Source: Bacteroidales bacterium UBA6428
GTDB lineage: Bacteria > Bacteroidota > Bacteroidia > Bacteroidales > UBA932
DNA: 18,070 nt
Assembly: GCA_002437305.1 (NCBI GenBank)
Contig: DJOW01000008.1
Span: 1 to 18,070, forward strand
Direction: 5' to 3'
Shown: positions 7,657 to 16,455 of the stretch, in pieces
Layout: each line of letters opens with the position of its first letter
How positions within the stretch are numbered: position 1 is the stretch's first letter
The notes under the pieces: model-generated
Database searches by the model: none
What the model saw: the letters and a program-made list of their open reading frames with translations, nothing else
What the model was told of the DNA's origin: nothing
Translations under genes and position numbers: made by a program

Positions 7657-8493
7657 ATGAACCCGGCTTTGCCTCATTTGTGCAAAGAATCGTCTACGGG
7701 GGAAACAATCTATTACACATGGTTTACGGCCATGCACACACGGGTTGACCTTCTCTTTGCAGCAAATGAGGCAGAATCTTTTTTTAGTGACATATCACTA
7801 AAGACATTCCACGAAATCGCGTCCATAGAAAAACTGGCCAACGCCTTTGACAGCGAAAGCGAACTCTCTTTTGTAAATTCCCATGCGTACGCCGACAGCA
7901 TCGCTCTAAGTCCGGAACTTTACAAAATACTCCGAACGGCACTTGACTACAACCGGAAAACCTTGGGATTATTTGACATCACCACAGATTCAGAATCCTA
8001 CGATGACAACTGCATTCATTGTGTTAAGCTAGACGAAAGCATGCATATTCGTTTTACGCGTCCTGGAATCAAGGTCAATCTGTCAGGCTTTCTAAAAGGG
8101 TATGCCCTGGACCGGATCAGATGCTTGGTCGCCGACACACCGATGGGCGGCGCACTGATCAACATGGGTAACAGTTCCATCATGTGTCTGGGCAGTCGTG
8201 ATGAAGGAGTTCCATGGAAAATTCCATGCGGTGATGAAAAGATGAAAGAGGTTGTGCTGCAGGACGAATGCCTGACGACCTCGGGCAATGACACGGCAGG
8301 ACGCAATCACATAATAAACCCACTGAACGGCAAATCAATTATTGGTAAAAGGGCAACGTCCGTCATTACCCGGAGCGGAACTTTAGGCGAAGTCCTATCA
8401 ACAGCGTTCTTCATAGCCGGCGCGCCAACACGCGAGAAGCTCATGGATCAATTCAACGTTCGCGGTGTCATTGACTCCGCGCCCCCGCACTAA
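7657..8493 (+). CDS. divergent ApbE-like FAD:protein FMN transferase
   Basis: A 278-residue ApbE-family protein. ApbE moves FMN from FAD onto a Thr/Ser of a target protein. Recognisable family blocks are FTAMHTRVDLLF (23-34), LGLFDITT (103-110), VNLSGFLKGYALD (140-152), LINMGNSSIM (167-176), NHIINPLNGK (217-226) and GEVLSTAFFIAG (244-255). The usual NAGGD block reads NMGNSS, losing its Asp, and the Asp of the late ADALxTA block is Glu245. It is shorter than typical ApbE lipoproteins (about 330-350) and has no signal peptide or lipobox, so it looks cytoplasmic unless exported otherwise. It is tightly packed after the second DUF1080 gene. No FMN-acceptor domain is encoded in the window, so its target is unknown. 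Weakened activity or another flavin role is possible. Confidence 0.85.
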   Translation: MNPALPHLCKESSTGETIYYTWFTAMHTRVDLLFAANEAESFFSDISLKTFHEIASIEKLANAFDSESELSFVNSHAYADSIALSPELYKILRTALDYNRKTLGLFDITTDSESYDDNCIHCVKLDESMHIRFTRPGIKVNLSGFLKGYALDRIRCLVADTPMGGALINMGNSSIMCLGSRDEGVPWKIPCGDEKMKEVVLQDECLTTSGNDTAGRNHIINPLNGKSIIGKRATSVITRSGTLGEVLSTAFFIAGAPTREKLMDQFNVRGVIDSAPPH

Positions 8494-8556
8494 TTTTATA
8501 ACCACTTAATAATAAATCTAATACCATAAACCACAACTAAAATGCAAGGACTAATA

Positions 8557-11500
8557 ATGAATTTTTCGCTACGAATCAGCCTTATCCTGATCCTCTTTGG
8601 ATTGGCCATTCCCCAATCGTTCGCACAAGGTTTGGATCTTCAAGGAGTTGTTAAAGACCAATCCGGGGGAATGCTGATTGGCGTGTTCGTGATGGAGAAA
8701 GGCACCACGAACGGAACCATCACCGACGCGGAGGGCAAATACAAACTCACGGTGAAAGGCCCGGGCTCCATCCTTGAGTTCTCCAGCATCGGCTATCTTT
8801 CGCAAGAAGTCCAAGCAGGTAGCCAAAAAGAGATCAACGTCACGCTGAAAGAAGACACCGAGCAGTTGGAAGAAGTGGTCGTGATCGGCTACGGATCCGC
8901 TAAGAAGAAGGACCTGACGGGAGCCATCTCGCGCGTCAAAACGGAGAATATGGAGGCGGAAGCTCCCAGGTCGGTACAGGACCTGCTGCGCGCAAGCGCC
9001 GCCGGATTGTCTATAGGCATGTCAACCAATGCCGCCGGTACGGCAGACTTGCAAATCCGTGGAAAGAACACCCTCAGCGCCGGTTCTTCCCCGCTGTTGG
9101 TCTTGGACGGAGTCATCTATGACGGTGATTTGCAAGACATCAACGCGAACGACATCGAGATGATCGATGTATTGAAAGATGCCAGCTCGGTTGCCGTATA
9201 CGGCGCGAAAGCATCGAATGGCGTGATCGCCATCACAACAAAAAAAGGAAAAACCGGAAAACCTGTCATCACTTTCAATTCCAACATCGGAATGGTGCAG
9301 ACCGCCCGTCTACCGAAAACCGTAGACGGGGCAGGCTTCATAAAGTTCCGCGAAGAATACGGAGAAAGCCTCATGACGCCCGAAGAGCTGGCAGCCCAGC
9401 CGGGCAAGTTCTCCGACCCGCGTACGCTTGCCGATGCGGGAATCGACCTGCTGCAGTGGTACAACTATGACCAACAGACGCCAGTCACCACTCTTCCGGA
9501 CGAGAAAACATTGCTTACACGTTGGCTCACCCGTTTGAACTTCAAGAGTATAGAGATTGAAAACTATTTCAATGGAGTAGAGACGGACTGGGACGACGTA
9601 GTCTACCAAACCGGATTGCAACAAGACTACACAGCAAGCATTTCCAACCGGAAAGACGACATGTCATACTATTGGTCTATAGGATATGCCGACCGTGAAG
9701 GCGTGATAGTGGGTGACCGCTACCGCAATTTCCGTACGCGCCTGAATCTTGAGTCAAAAGTGACCTCATTCCTGACTGTGGGCATGAACACCCAGTTTGC
9801 TACCCGCATAGGCGGTTATCTGTCGGCAGACGTGGACCAACGCGAGCACAACTCTCCGTTCACCACCAACGAGATAGACAATCCCGACAGCCCTTACCGG
9901 ATGTATCCGTCGGGCGACAACAACACGAAGAACCCATTCTTCGACAACTTATACCGTGACCGGCGCGATATCAACCACGACCTGAACGTCAACCTCTACG
10001 CAATCGTCAAGTTGCCGTTCAACATCGAATATCAAATGAACTTCACTCCCCGCTTTCATTGGTACGAGTACATGAACCACGAGTCATCGAAACATCCCGA
10101 ATGGGCAGGCAAAGGAGGAAATTCGGAGCGGAAGAACGAGAAGACCTTCAACTGGCAGATCGACAACATCCTGCGTTGGAGAAAAGAATTCGGTAATGAC
10201 CATCGCGTCGAGGCCACTTTCCTCGTAAATGCCGAGAAAGGGCAATATTGGCAGACCATCGCCAAGAACAGGAGCTATACACCGAGCGATGTGTTGGGGT
10301 ACCACAACATCGGAGCCGGCACGACCCCGGAAGTTTCCAGCAACGACACCTACAAGACAGGCGACGCGCTGATGGGACGCTTGTTCTATTCGTTCAAGGA
10401 TAAATACATGTTGACGGCGTCTGTCCGCCGCGATGGTTATTCGGCTTTCGGACAGATGAATCCGCGCGCTACCTTCCCGGCTGTGGCATTTGGATGGGTG
10501 TTCACTTCTGAAAAATTCATGCAGAAGACCCAAAATTGGTTGGACTACGGAAAGTTACGCTTATCATGGGGGCAAAACGGAAACCGCGACATCGGCCAGT
10601 ACGAAGCATTGGCACAGCTCAACTCCGGCCTCTATTCCTACATCGACCAGAACGGCAATGTCTATCTGACATCACAGGTCTACATCAACCGAATGCCAAA
10701 CAGCACGTTGAAGTGGGAGCGCACCTCTTCTTACAACATCGGCTTGGACTTCACCCTTTTCGGCAACAAACTGAGCGGAAGCATGGAGACCTACATGGCG
10801 GAATCGACCGACCTTTTGGTGGACCGCTCTCTTCCATCCATCTTGGGATACTCGAGCGTGAAGGCCAACCTGGGAGCCTTGACGAACCGTGGCTTTGAGC
10901 TTTCATTGAATGCCAACTTGATCGAGCATGAGGACTTCACATGGAGTTCGAGCGGAACATTCTCTTTCAACCGCCGGAAGATCAAGCATCTCTACGGTGA
11001 CAAGGAAGAGATCAAAGATGAAAACGGAAAAGTCATCGGCTGGAAAGAGGCCGACGACTATCAGAACAGCTGGTTCATCGGCCACGACACCGACCAGATC
11101 TGGGACTATGAGCGCGACGGCGTGTGGCAGCTGGGCGAAGAGGAAGAGGCTTCCAAATATGGTAATAAGCCGGGCGACTTCAAGTATGTTGATCAGAATG
11201 GCGATGGCGTGCTGGATACGGACGACAAGGTCTTCCAAGGATACACTACCCCGCGCTTCCGCTGGTCGTGGAGAAACCAATTTACCTTCTGGAAAGACCT
11301 GAGCCTCTCCTTCATGATGTACTCGCACATCGGGCAATACGGCACGTTCAACCGCGCCGCCAATACAGGCGGCCTGTACGACCGCTACACGATCGTCGAC
11401 ATCCCACGCTGGACAGCCGACAACCCCACGAACGACTATGCCCGTATCGGCTCTACCAACAAGGGAAACAACTACGTGAAGAAGACATTCGTCCGGATGG

Positions 11501-11682
11501 AGAACATCACGCTCTCCTACAATGTGCCGCGCAAACTACTGAAGAAGATATCGGTACAAAACATGCGCTTCTCCATCGCTGTCCGCAACCCTTTCGTAAT
11601 CACGGGATGGGACTTCGGAGATCCTGAAGGAGGCGACACAACCTTGCGTACGATAAACCTTGGCGTGAACTTTACATTATAA
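8557..11682 (+). CDS. SusC/RagA family TonB-dependent outer-membrane transporter
   Basis: A 1041-residue SusC-type transporter, the active outer-membrane pore of a glycan uptake complex, powered by TonB. The start at 8557 is preferred because AAGGA lies six bases upstream; an in-frame ATG at 8542 would add five residues. A signal peptide (ending FAQG) is followed by a carboxypeptidase-D regulatory-like domain (about 25-95), the EEVVVIGYG segment just before the plug, the plug itself (DLTGAIS, IRGKNTLSAG, VLDGVIYDG, IDVLKDASS, GVIAITTKKG) and the 22-strand barrel. It ends in NFTL. There is no N-terminal STN extension, so it is not the FecR-coupled kind. Only 63 bases separate it from the ApbE-like gene, with no promoter seen in the gap. 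Substrate cannot be read from sequence. Confidence 0.95.
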   Translation: MNFSLRISLILILFGLAIPQSFAQGLDLQGVVKDQSGGMLIGVFVMEKGTTNGTITDAEGKYKLTVKGPGSILEFSSIGYLSQEVQAGSQKEINVTLKEDTEQLEEVVVIGYGSAKKKDLTGAISRVKTENMEAEAPRSVQDLLRASAAGLSIGMSTNAAGTADLQIRGKNTLSAGSSPLLVLDGVIYDGDLQDINANDIEMIDVLKDASSVAVYGAKASNGVIAITTKKGKTGKPVITFNSNIGMVQTARLPKTVDGAGFIKFREEYGESLMTPEELAAQPGKFSDPRTLADAGIDLLQWYNYDQQTPVTTLPDEKTLLTRWLTRLNFKSIEIENYFNGVETDWDDVVYQTGLQQDYTASISNRKDDMSYYWSIGYADREGVIVGDRYRNFRTRLNLESKVTSFLTVGMNTQFATRIGGYLSADVDQREHNSPFTTNEIDNPDSPYRMYPSGDNNTKNPFFDNLYRDRRDINHDLNVNLYAIVKLPFNIEYQMNFTPRFHWYEYMNHESSKHPEWAGKGGNSERKNEKTFNWQIDNILRWRKEFGNDHRVEATFLVNAEKGQYWQTIAKNRSYTPSDVLGYHNIGAGTTPEVSSNDTYKTGDALMGRLFYSFKDKYMLTASVRRDGYSAFGQMNPRATFPAVAFGWVFTSEKFMQKTQNWLDYGKLRLSWGQNGNRDIGQYEALAQLNSGLYSYIDQNGNVYLTSQVYINRMPNSTLKWERTSSYNIGLDFTLFGNKLSGSMETYMAESTDLLVDRSLPSILGYSSVKANLGALTNRGFELSLNANLIEHEDFTWSSSGTFSFNRRKIKHLYGDKEEIKDENGKVIGWKEADDYQNSWFIGHDTDQIWDYERDGVWQLGEEEEASKYGNKPGDFKYVDQNGDGVLDTDDKVFQGYTTPRFRWSWRNQFTFWKDLSLSFMMYSHIGQYGTFNRAANTGGLYDRYTIVDIPRWTADNPTNDYARIGSTNKGNNYVKKTFVRMENITLSYNVPRKLLKKISVQNMRFSIAVRNPFVITGWDFGDPEGGDTTLRTINLGVNFTL

Positions 11683-11704
11683 TCTTGAGTCTCAAAAAAA
11701 CACA

Positions 11705-13600
11705 ATGAATATGAATCATAACAAGAAATATGTGATCTGGGCGTTGGCGGCCATGTCCTTGTTCTGCTCATGCAGCGACAGCTGGCTCGAACCGAAGCCA
11801 CTATCATTCTTCTCTCCGGAGAATACCTATACCGATGCCAACGGCTTGTACTCAGCCTTGGTAGCCTGCGAACGAAACATGCGGCATGAATTTTTTGGTG
11901 ATGGAGCTCCCATTCTGACGGAAATGTACCTGTCGGACATCGCCGTGCATGGCAAGACCGACGAGAGCGGCTCATTGGTGGATCTCGACAGCGAGATGCT
12001 TCCCTCCCGAACCAAGAACAACATGAAAGGCAGGAACAAATGGTATTGGGACGAGGGCTTCAAAGGCATCAAGTATGCCAATATCGTGATCAGCCGCCTG
12101 GATGCCGCCACCTATAAAGACGAAGCCGAGAAAAACGCCGTTTTGGGCGGAGCCTATTTCCACCGCGCATACCGCTATTACAAGCTGACGCATCAATTCG
12201 GCGATGTTCCCTATCTTAATGAAGAGATCACCCGCCCGAAGCTCGACTTCTACTCTTACGACCGCTGGAGCATACTCGAACAGTGTAAAAAAGACATGGA
12301 GTTCGCCTACGAATGGGTTCCCGAATCGCAACCGCGTGGCCGGGCAAACAAAAGCGCTTGCGGAGTGTTGCTGATGAAAATCTGCATGGCATTGGGAGAC
12401 TTCGACCGCGCGCTCGAAGTAGGAAAAGAGATCGTCGCCCAACATCCGCTTATGAAGCGCCGCTTCACGGCTAACCAGAACAAAAAGAACACCAACCTTA
12501 TGCACGACCTGCACAGCGTTGAAGCCAAAACAGACATGTCGAATACGGAAGGCATCATGTTCGTGGTCGCCTATCCCGACATGCCTACTGATAAAGACAA
12601 CCGTATCTACACAATGCGGAACGGACTCCCCTACTGGGCCAAAGGTGCGGCAATCAAAACACCGGAAGGCAAGACCGGAACCGCCATCGTGCCCGCATCC
12701 GATGACAAAGGGACCGAGATCGACAATGACTCCAACTACGGCCGTGGCATCGGAACCTGCCGTCCCTCCAACTATTACCAGTATGAGATATGGACCGACA
12801 AAGAGCGGAACGATCTAAGAAGTCCATTCAACCACGACAGCTGGAAACGGATGGAGGACCTGCGCTACAACGAACCGAACCTGAAGAAAAACAACGATCC
12901 TCGTTACGGACAGCCATTGATCCGCCCGAGCGACATGTCGGTAGCCGACTCCATACGCTGTTGGTTCATGTGGCCCCACTACAAGCTCTTCGTTCCAGAT
13001 CCAACCAAGACGCAAGATTTACAAGGTGGCGAAACTCCATGGTATGTCTACCGTTCGGCCGAGGTCTACTTGATGATGGCTGAATGCTACTATTGGAAAA
13101 ACGATGCGGCCAACGAGGCTGCCATGCTGAACGAAGTCCGCGAACGTGCCGGAGCCGAACCGCTGTCTGGCGATGTCGGCATCACCGAAGTGTTGGCAGA
13201 GCGTGCCCGCGAGTTATATTACGAAGAGAACCGGCATGTCGAGCTGGTGCGCATCTCTTACCTGTATGCGAAGCTTGGCAAAGCCTGCGAGGCATTTGGC
13301 GGACGCACTTATAAATTGGATAACTTCTCCGGTCCGGGCGGCATCGGGACGAACTGCAAAGATGAAGGCGTCAACTTTTATTTCGATTGGGTCACGGCAC
13401 ACAACAACTTCTACAACCATGGTGTGAAGATCCCTAATGGCGAATACAGGATGAGTGTCCATCACATCCTGTGGCCAGTGCCTGAGAATGCCATCAAGAC
13501 CAACACAGGAGGCATCATCAACCAGAACATCGGCTATCCCGGAGCGGAAGACAACGTCACCCCGCTGAAAGTCGGTGAAGAGGCACCCAAAGCAGAATAA
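11705..13600 (+). CDS. SusD/RagB family surface glycan-binding lipoprotein
   Basis: A 631-residue SusD homologue, the lid that binds oligosaccharide over the SusC pore. The signal peptide ends LFCSCSD; Cys23 is the more likely lipidated residue, Cys21 the alternative. The ATG at 11705 is used; the one at 11711 is equally possible. Typical features are DSWLEPKPLSFF just after the lipid site, FHRAYRYYKLTHQFGDVPYLNE (shown here in part: residues about 156-177, first TPR-like helices), YVYRSAEVYLMMAECYYW (about 444-461) and the C-terminal block ARELYYEENRHVELVR. It is 22 bases after SusC and is the last gene before a strong terminator. It lies on the outer surface with SusC. Length is slightly greater than most SusD proteins (about 500-600). 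Confidence 0.95.
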   Translation: MNMNHNKKYVIWALAAMSLFCSCSDSWLEPKPLSFFSPENTYTDANGLYSALVACERNMRHEFFGDGAPILTEMYLSDIAVHGKTDESGSLVDLDSEMLPSRTKNNMKGRNKWYWDEGFKGIKYANIVISRLDAATYKDEAEKNAVLGGAYFHRAYRYYKLTHQFGDVPYLNEEITRPKLDFYSYDRWSILEQCKKDMEFAYEWVPESQPRGRANKSACGVLLMKICMALGDFDRALEVGKEIVAQHPLMKRRFTANQNKKNTNLMHDLHSVEAKTDMSNTEGIMFVVAYPDMPTDKDNRIYTMRNGLPYWAKGAAIKTPEGKTGTAIVPASDDKGTEIDNDSNYGRGIGTCRPSNYYQYEIWTDKERNDLRSPFNHDSWKRMEDLRYNEPNLKKNNDPRYGQPLIRPSDMSVADSIRCWFMWPHYKLFVPDPTKTQDLQGGETPWYVYRSAEVYLMMAECYYWKNDAANEAAMLNEVRERAGAEPLSGDVGITEVLAERARELYYEENRHVELVRISYLYAKLGKACEAFGGRTYKLDNFSGPGGIGTNCKDEGVNFYFDWVTAHNNFYNHGVKIPNGEYRMSVHHILWPVPENAIKTNTGGIINQNIGYPGAEDNVTPLKVGEEAPKAE

Positions 13601-13649
13601 GTTGGATAAAACTGATTTTTGACAGACTCGTTTAATATTCATAGCAAAA

Positions 13650-13693
13650 CGGCACCGATCCCATCTCGAAAAGAGTGGGTGGTGCCGCTTTTT
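13650..13693 (+). terminator. intrinsic terminator after SusD
   Basis: CGGCACC at 13650-13656 pairs with GGTGCCG at 13681-13687. The inside of the hairpin pairs further (CCCATCT with AGAGTGGG, imperfect), and it is followed by CTTTTT. It lies 50 bases past the SusD stop and closes the sugar operon. Confidence 0.85.
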
Positions 13694-13767
13694 ATTTTCA
13701 CACATGAGCGGCCATCAATACGTGGGTTCAACACAATTTGGATCAATCACAATGGTTGTACCAATAA

Positions 13768-13964
13768 TCAGCTTGGCTTCCCTCCGTGCGCCAGCAGCCA
13801 TGTCACGCTCACGGTCATGCTGTCCTCTGTCACCTCGTGCGTATAGGTTTCTATTTCACTCACGATTTCATAAACGGGAAGGGGATACCGTTTCAAAAAG
13901 GGTATCTGAGATGAGCTAAAAAAAGTCTACGGATTTCTACAAGGTCTTCCTCTGTTGGATTCAT
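13768..13964 (-). pseudogene. small frameshifted gene, unknown function
   Basis: Read from the ATG at 13964, the frame gives MNPTEEDLVEIRRLFLAH and stops within 24 codons. A -1 shift at a seven-base homopolymer (13918-13924, T run on the coding strand) joins it to a second open frame, SSSQIPFLKRYPLPVYEI and onward through THEVTEDSMTVSVTWLL, ending in GGKPS at a TGA at 13768. The joined product would be about 65 residues with a clearly protein-like composition. I do not recognise the family. The junction reads CTT TTT TTA, a slippery pattern, so programmed frameshifting or slipped-strand phase variation is possible, though simple decay is the plainer reading given the damaged neighbour. Confidence 0.5.
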
Positions 13965-14508
13965 GTTATATGAGGATGAACACCGACATGTCTGCTGGCG
14001 TTCAGCTCTCACGGCAGTCGCGAAATAGGGGTTTGGCAGGCTTGGCTGCAAAACACCAGCGCGACAAACAAATTCTTATTGATTATCGCACTGATATTAA
14101 GCTATTTAACCTAAATAAAGGCTATTAATACTCCTCCTCGTTAAAAGGAAGGACAAAACCCTCTGCAGACCGTTCAGTGACCGATTTAGAAGATTTCGAA
14201 AGATTTTAAGGCAGATTTTGACGCTCTTAAAACCCTATCAAATACCAGTCGTGTTCTCCTTCCTAAAATCCGCTGCAAATGTCTTCACTTCTCGTCACAA
14301 AAATACGAATATCTGTGGAAAATCCCATACCTTCTTCGCATTTGATGCGTCAGGCAGATTCTTCGACAAATTCAAATTCTTGAAAGCACTCTATCTTGTC
14401 AAAAATCAAGATGCCATCAGAACTCATTATATTCCGACTTCGGACATCGTTTGGTGTGCTAATTGAACTTTGGAAAACGAAGACAAAAAGCTGCTTGATC
14501 GGCCTCTA
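13965..14508. other. 544-base stretch without a recognisable gene
   Basis: Both strands are broken by frequent stops. A GC-rich part at 13985-14064 holds inverted repeats: GCTGGCGTT at 13994-14002 with AACACCAGC at 14052-14060, and TCGCG at 14018-14022 with CGCGA at 14060-14064. The rest is AT-rich. Short open runs occur on both strands (for example plus 14218-14466), but their peptides are not recognised and they look incidental. Confidence 0.4.
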
Positions 14509-14524
14509 TTATCGCAGGCTTTTT
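14485..14524 (-). terminator. possible terminator at the end of the RloB remnant
   Basis: On the minus strand AAAAAGC and GCTTTTT pair (14518-14524 with 14485-14491), extended by TGC/GCA across a one-base bulge. The loop is 19 bases, and the T run is inside and just after the stem. It overlaps the RloB stop codon. A weak candidate. Confidence 0.3.
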
Positions 14525-15071
14525 TCCAACGCCAATATCAAATTGAAGATGCCGGATGAGGGATTCTCAAAAACCTTAAGATTCTTTGCCCGTTCCGTCG
14601 CATCAAGACGATGCTCCCAGAGGAAAGCCTTTTGAGTGTCCGTCAATGCCGCCTTTTCATACCCTGCCCAGCAGTCATCCATTTTCAGCAGTTCATTGAA
14701 GGCTTCTTCCGTGGATAATTTTGTTTTCTTGTCTTTGCCATGCAGTAAGAACCAGAGTTCAATGGCTGGATTGCTCTACAATTTATATGCGCGGCAATCG
14801 TTCAGTTTTCCGTTGATGGCAGGGACATCCATATCATACATAAGGAAGACGAGAATCTTGTCTGTCTTCGAGATCTTCAATTCTCTCTCTTCGTCGCGTC
14901 AATAAGCCGTTGAGAGATGCTTCCGCCTTCCACCTTGGGAACGATCCTTATCGGCGAACGATATGTCCGTTTGAGGTAATCCAGATAAGTCTCCTCGGTT
15001 TCACCTTCGCAAAACACGAGGAAGACCCGTTTCATTGTCCTTGGCGGGGATGGTGTCCGTTGCTTTGCCAT
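14509..15071 (-). pseudogene. rloB: RloB-like (AbiLii-type) gene, broken by a frameshift and a stop
   Basis: The first 64 codons from the ATG at 15071 carry the TOPRIM-like start of RloB (PF13707): KRVFLVFCEGETEETYLDYL, with the EGxTE motif. The frame then stops near 14880. The family sequence resumes one frame over with KILVFLMYDMDVPAING (the DxD element), is cut by an in-frame TAG at 14776-14778, and goes on with SNPAIELWFLLHGKD, the hallmark RloB block, to a TAA at 14509-14511. The rebuilt product would be about 187 residues, normal for RloB, so the gene is almost whole but has two lesions. It follows the ATPase stop by two bases, the usual RloA-RloB order. RloB is the presumed effector nuclease of this abortive-infection pair, so the system is probably inactive. 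Confidence 0.85.
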
Positions 15072-15073
15072 AA

Positions 15074-16312
15074 TCAGTCCTCCAAGAGTTTTTTCAAGTT
15101 CATTACAGAAGAATCAACGAATGGAACCGCGTCAAAACGCCCTTGGATATATCCCTTTTCCGCATCCATATTCTCCCTGAAGTCCTTGTAGTCGTACAAA
15201 GAATAGACATCTGTGGAGCCATCTTCTAGCTTGTTGACAAAGACGACCTGATCTTTTCTCAGCCGACTCATATCTATCAGATTTGTATTGTGCGAGGTGA
15301 ACAGCAGTTGTGAACTTTCGGATGCGTGGATAAGGTCAAGGATGAAATCAGCCAACCTTGTGTGAAGCCCCATATCGAACTCATCCATCATCAGCGATTT
15401 CCTGTTCCGTACGACATCGAGAAGTCTCAAGAGAATCTGGAACAACTTCCTTGTCCCATTTGATTCTTCCACGTCCAGATCAAATACTACCTCTGGAGAC
15501 CTTCTGTGCGTGGTCTGGAATCTGAGAATGTCAATCATCCGGAAGTTTAACTCCGGAGATCCCGGAGATGACATAACAGGTGCCGGAACCTGCTCGTGTC
15601 TCACCCTAATATCACAGATATCAGTATCACAGATGGCAAGAGCCTTCAAGATAATCTTTTTGTAAGCATTGAAGTTCTCCTCCACCGAAACGCTGTTCAA
15701 ATCAACTAGTCCGAGAAGAAAAGTGTTCAGGAAATACCGGTACAGTTCCTGTGCAAGTTCCCGGTTCATGGAACTCGCCCTACTGAGGAACAGATTCTTG
15801 CGGCTCGTGTTGAGCGCGACATCCTTCGGCTTTGCGATTACGCCCGGCGAGAATGAATACACATCTTCCGCATTTTCATCACGAGTGAAGACTTTTGCCC
15901 GTTTCCCGTTAGGATAATAATACAGGCTCTCACGAATAATCTCCGTTCTTGTAAGCGCAAATGAATACTCGTATTCGATTCCATTGCAAACGAAATCAAT
16001 AAAGAACTCGCTCGGCTTTTTGTCATATCCATCGAACTTGAAAGGCATAAAATTGAACACCACACCTTCATTGTTCTGGTGGGATTCCAAAATCATCCGA
16101 CAGCAAAAAATGATGGCTTTGAGGATGTTTGATTTTCCGGATGCGTTAGGCCCGAAAAGACCGATAGTCTTCAAGACTTTCGTCCCGTTCCAGTCTATGA
16201 CATTATAGGACAGCTCTCTGGCTTGTTTGGTGTTGCTTTTCGCGGCGACAAAGTCAAGGCAGACCCTGTTTTTTATTGAGAAGAAGTTCTCTAATTCGAT
16301 TTTGAGTAGCAT
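15074..16312 (-). CDS. RloA/AbiLi-type AAA ATPase of an anti-phage pair
   Basis: A 412-residue ABC/SMC-like AAA ATPase (AAA_15/AAA_21 type). Walker A is GPNASGKS at 54-61. A signature-like ESNGT lies at 283-287, Walker B is SLMMDE at 306-311, and the switch-histidine motif TSHNTNL is at 339-345. The N-terminus (LKIELENFFSIKN) is the typical start of these proteins. All motifs are intact with no internal stop, so this half of the pair looks functional. It lies directly upstream of the broken RloB gene on the same strand, the arrangement of RloA/RloB and of lactococcal AbiL. Such ATPases are thought to sense or gate the partner nuclease during phage attack. With the partner lost, it may be orphaned or have acquired another role. 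Confidence 0.9.
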   Translation of the reverse strand: MLLKIELENFFSIKNRVCLDFVAAKSNTKQARELSYNVIDWNGTKVLKTIGLFGPNASGKSNILKAIIFCCRMILESHQNNEGVVFNFMPFKFDGYDKKPSEFFIDFVCNGIEYEYSFALTRTEIIRESLYYYPNGKRAKVFTRDENAEDVYSFSPGVIAKPKDVALNTSRKNLFLSRASSMNRELAQELYRYFLNTFLLGLVDLNSVSVEENFNAYKKIILKALAICDTDICDIRVRHEQVPAPVMSSPGSPELNFRMIDILRFQTTHRRSPEVVFDLDVEESNGTRKLFQILLRLLDVVRNRKSLMMDEFDMGLHTRLADFILDLIHASESSQLLFTSHNTNLIDMSRLRKDQVVFVNKLEDGSTDVYSLYDYKDFRENMDAEKGYIQGRFDAVPFVDSSVMNLKKLLED

Positions 16313-16339
16313 ATCTTCCTCGTATTTGTAAAATCTCTA

Positions 16340-16372
16340 CAAAAAAATAAGGGATAAATCGCATTTTTGCAA
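16340..16372 (-). promoter_or_regulatory. promoter candidate for the RloA-RloB operon
   Basis: On the minus strand a TTG (16372-16370) lies 20 bases before TATTTTTTTG (16349-16340), a loose form of TAnnTTTG with two extra bases. The start point would be about 20 bases before the ATPase ATG. Moderate support only. Confidence 0.4.
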
Positions 16373-16455
16373 GTTTTCCTGACCTTCCCTGAGAATGGTC
16401 CCACGTCTAGCGAAAAATCCGGAAGTTTTCGGAGCAGTCTGCGGAACTCGACATA

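Noticed and set aside
14218..14905. Three plus-strand frames (82, 79 and 89 codons)
   Set aside because: The last two are antisense to the RloB remnant, whose family motifs are read on the minus strand; the first has no recognisable motif or start signal.
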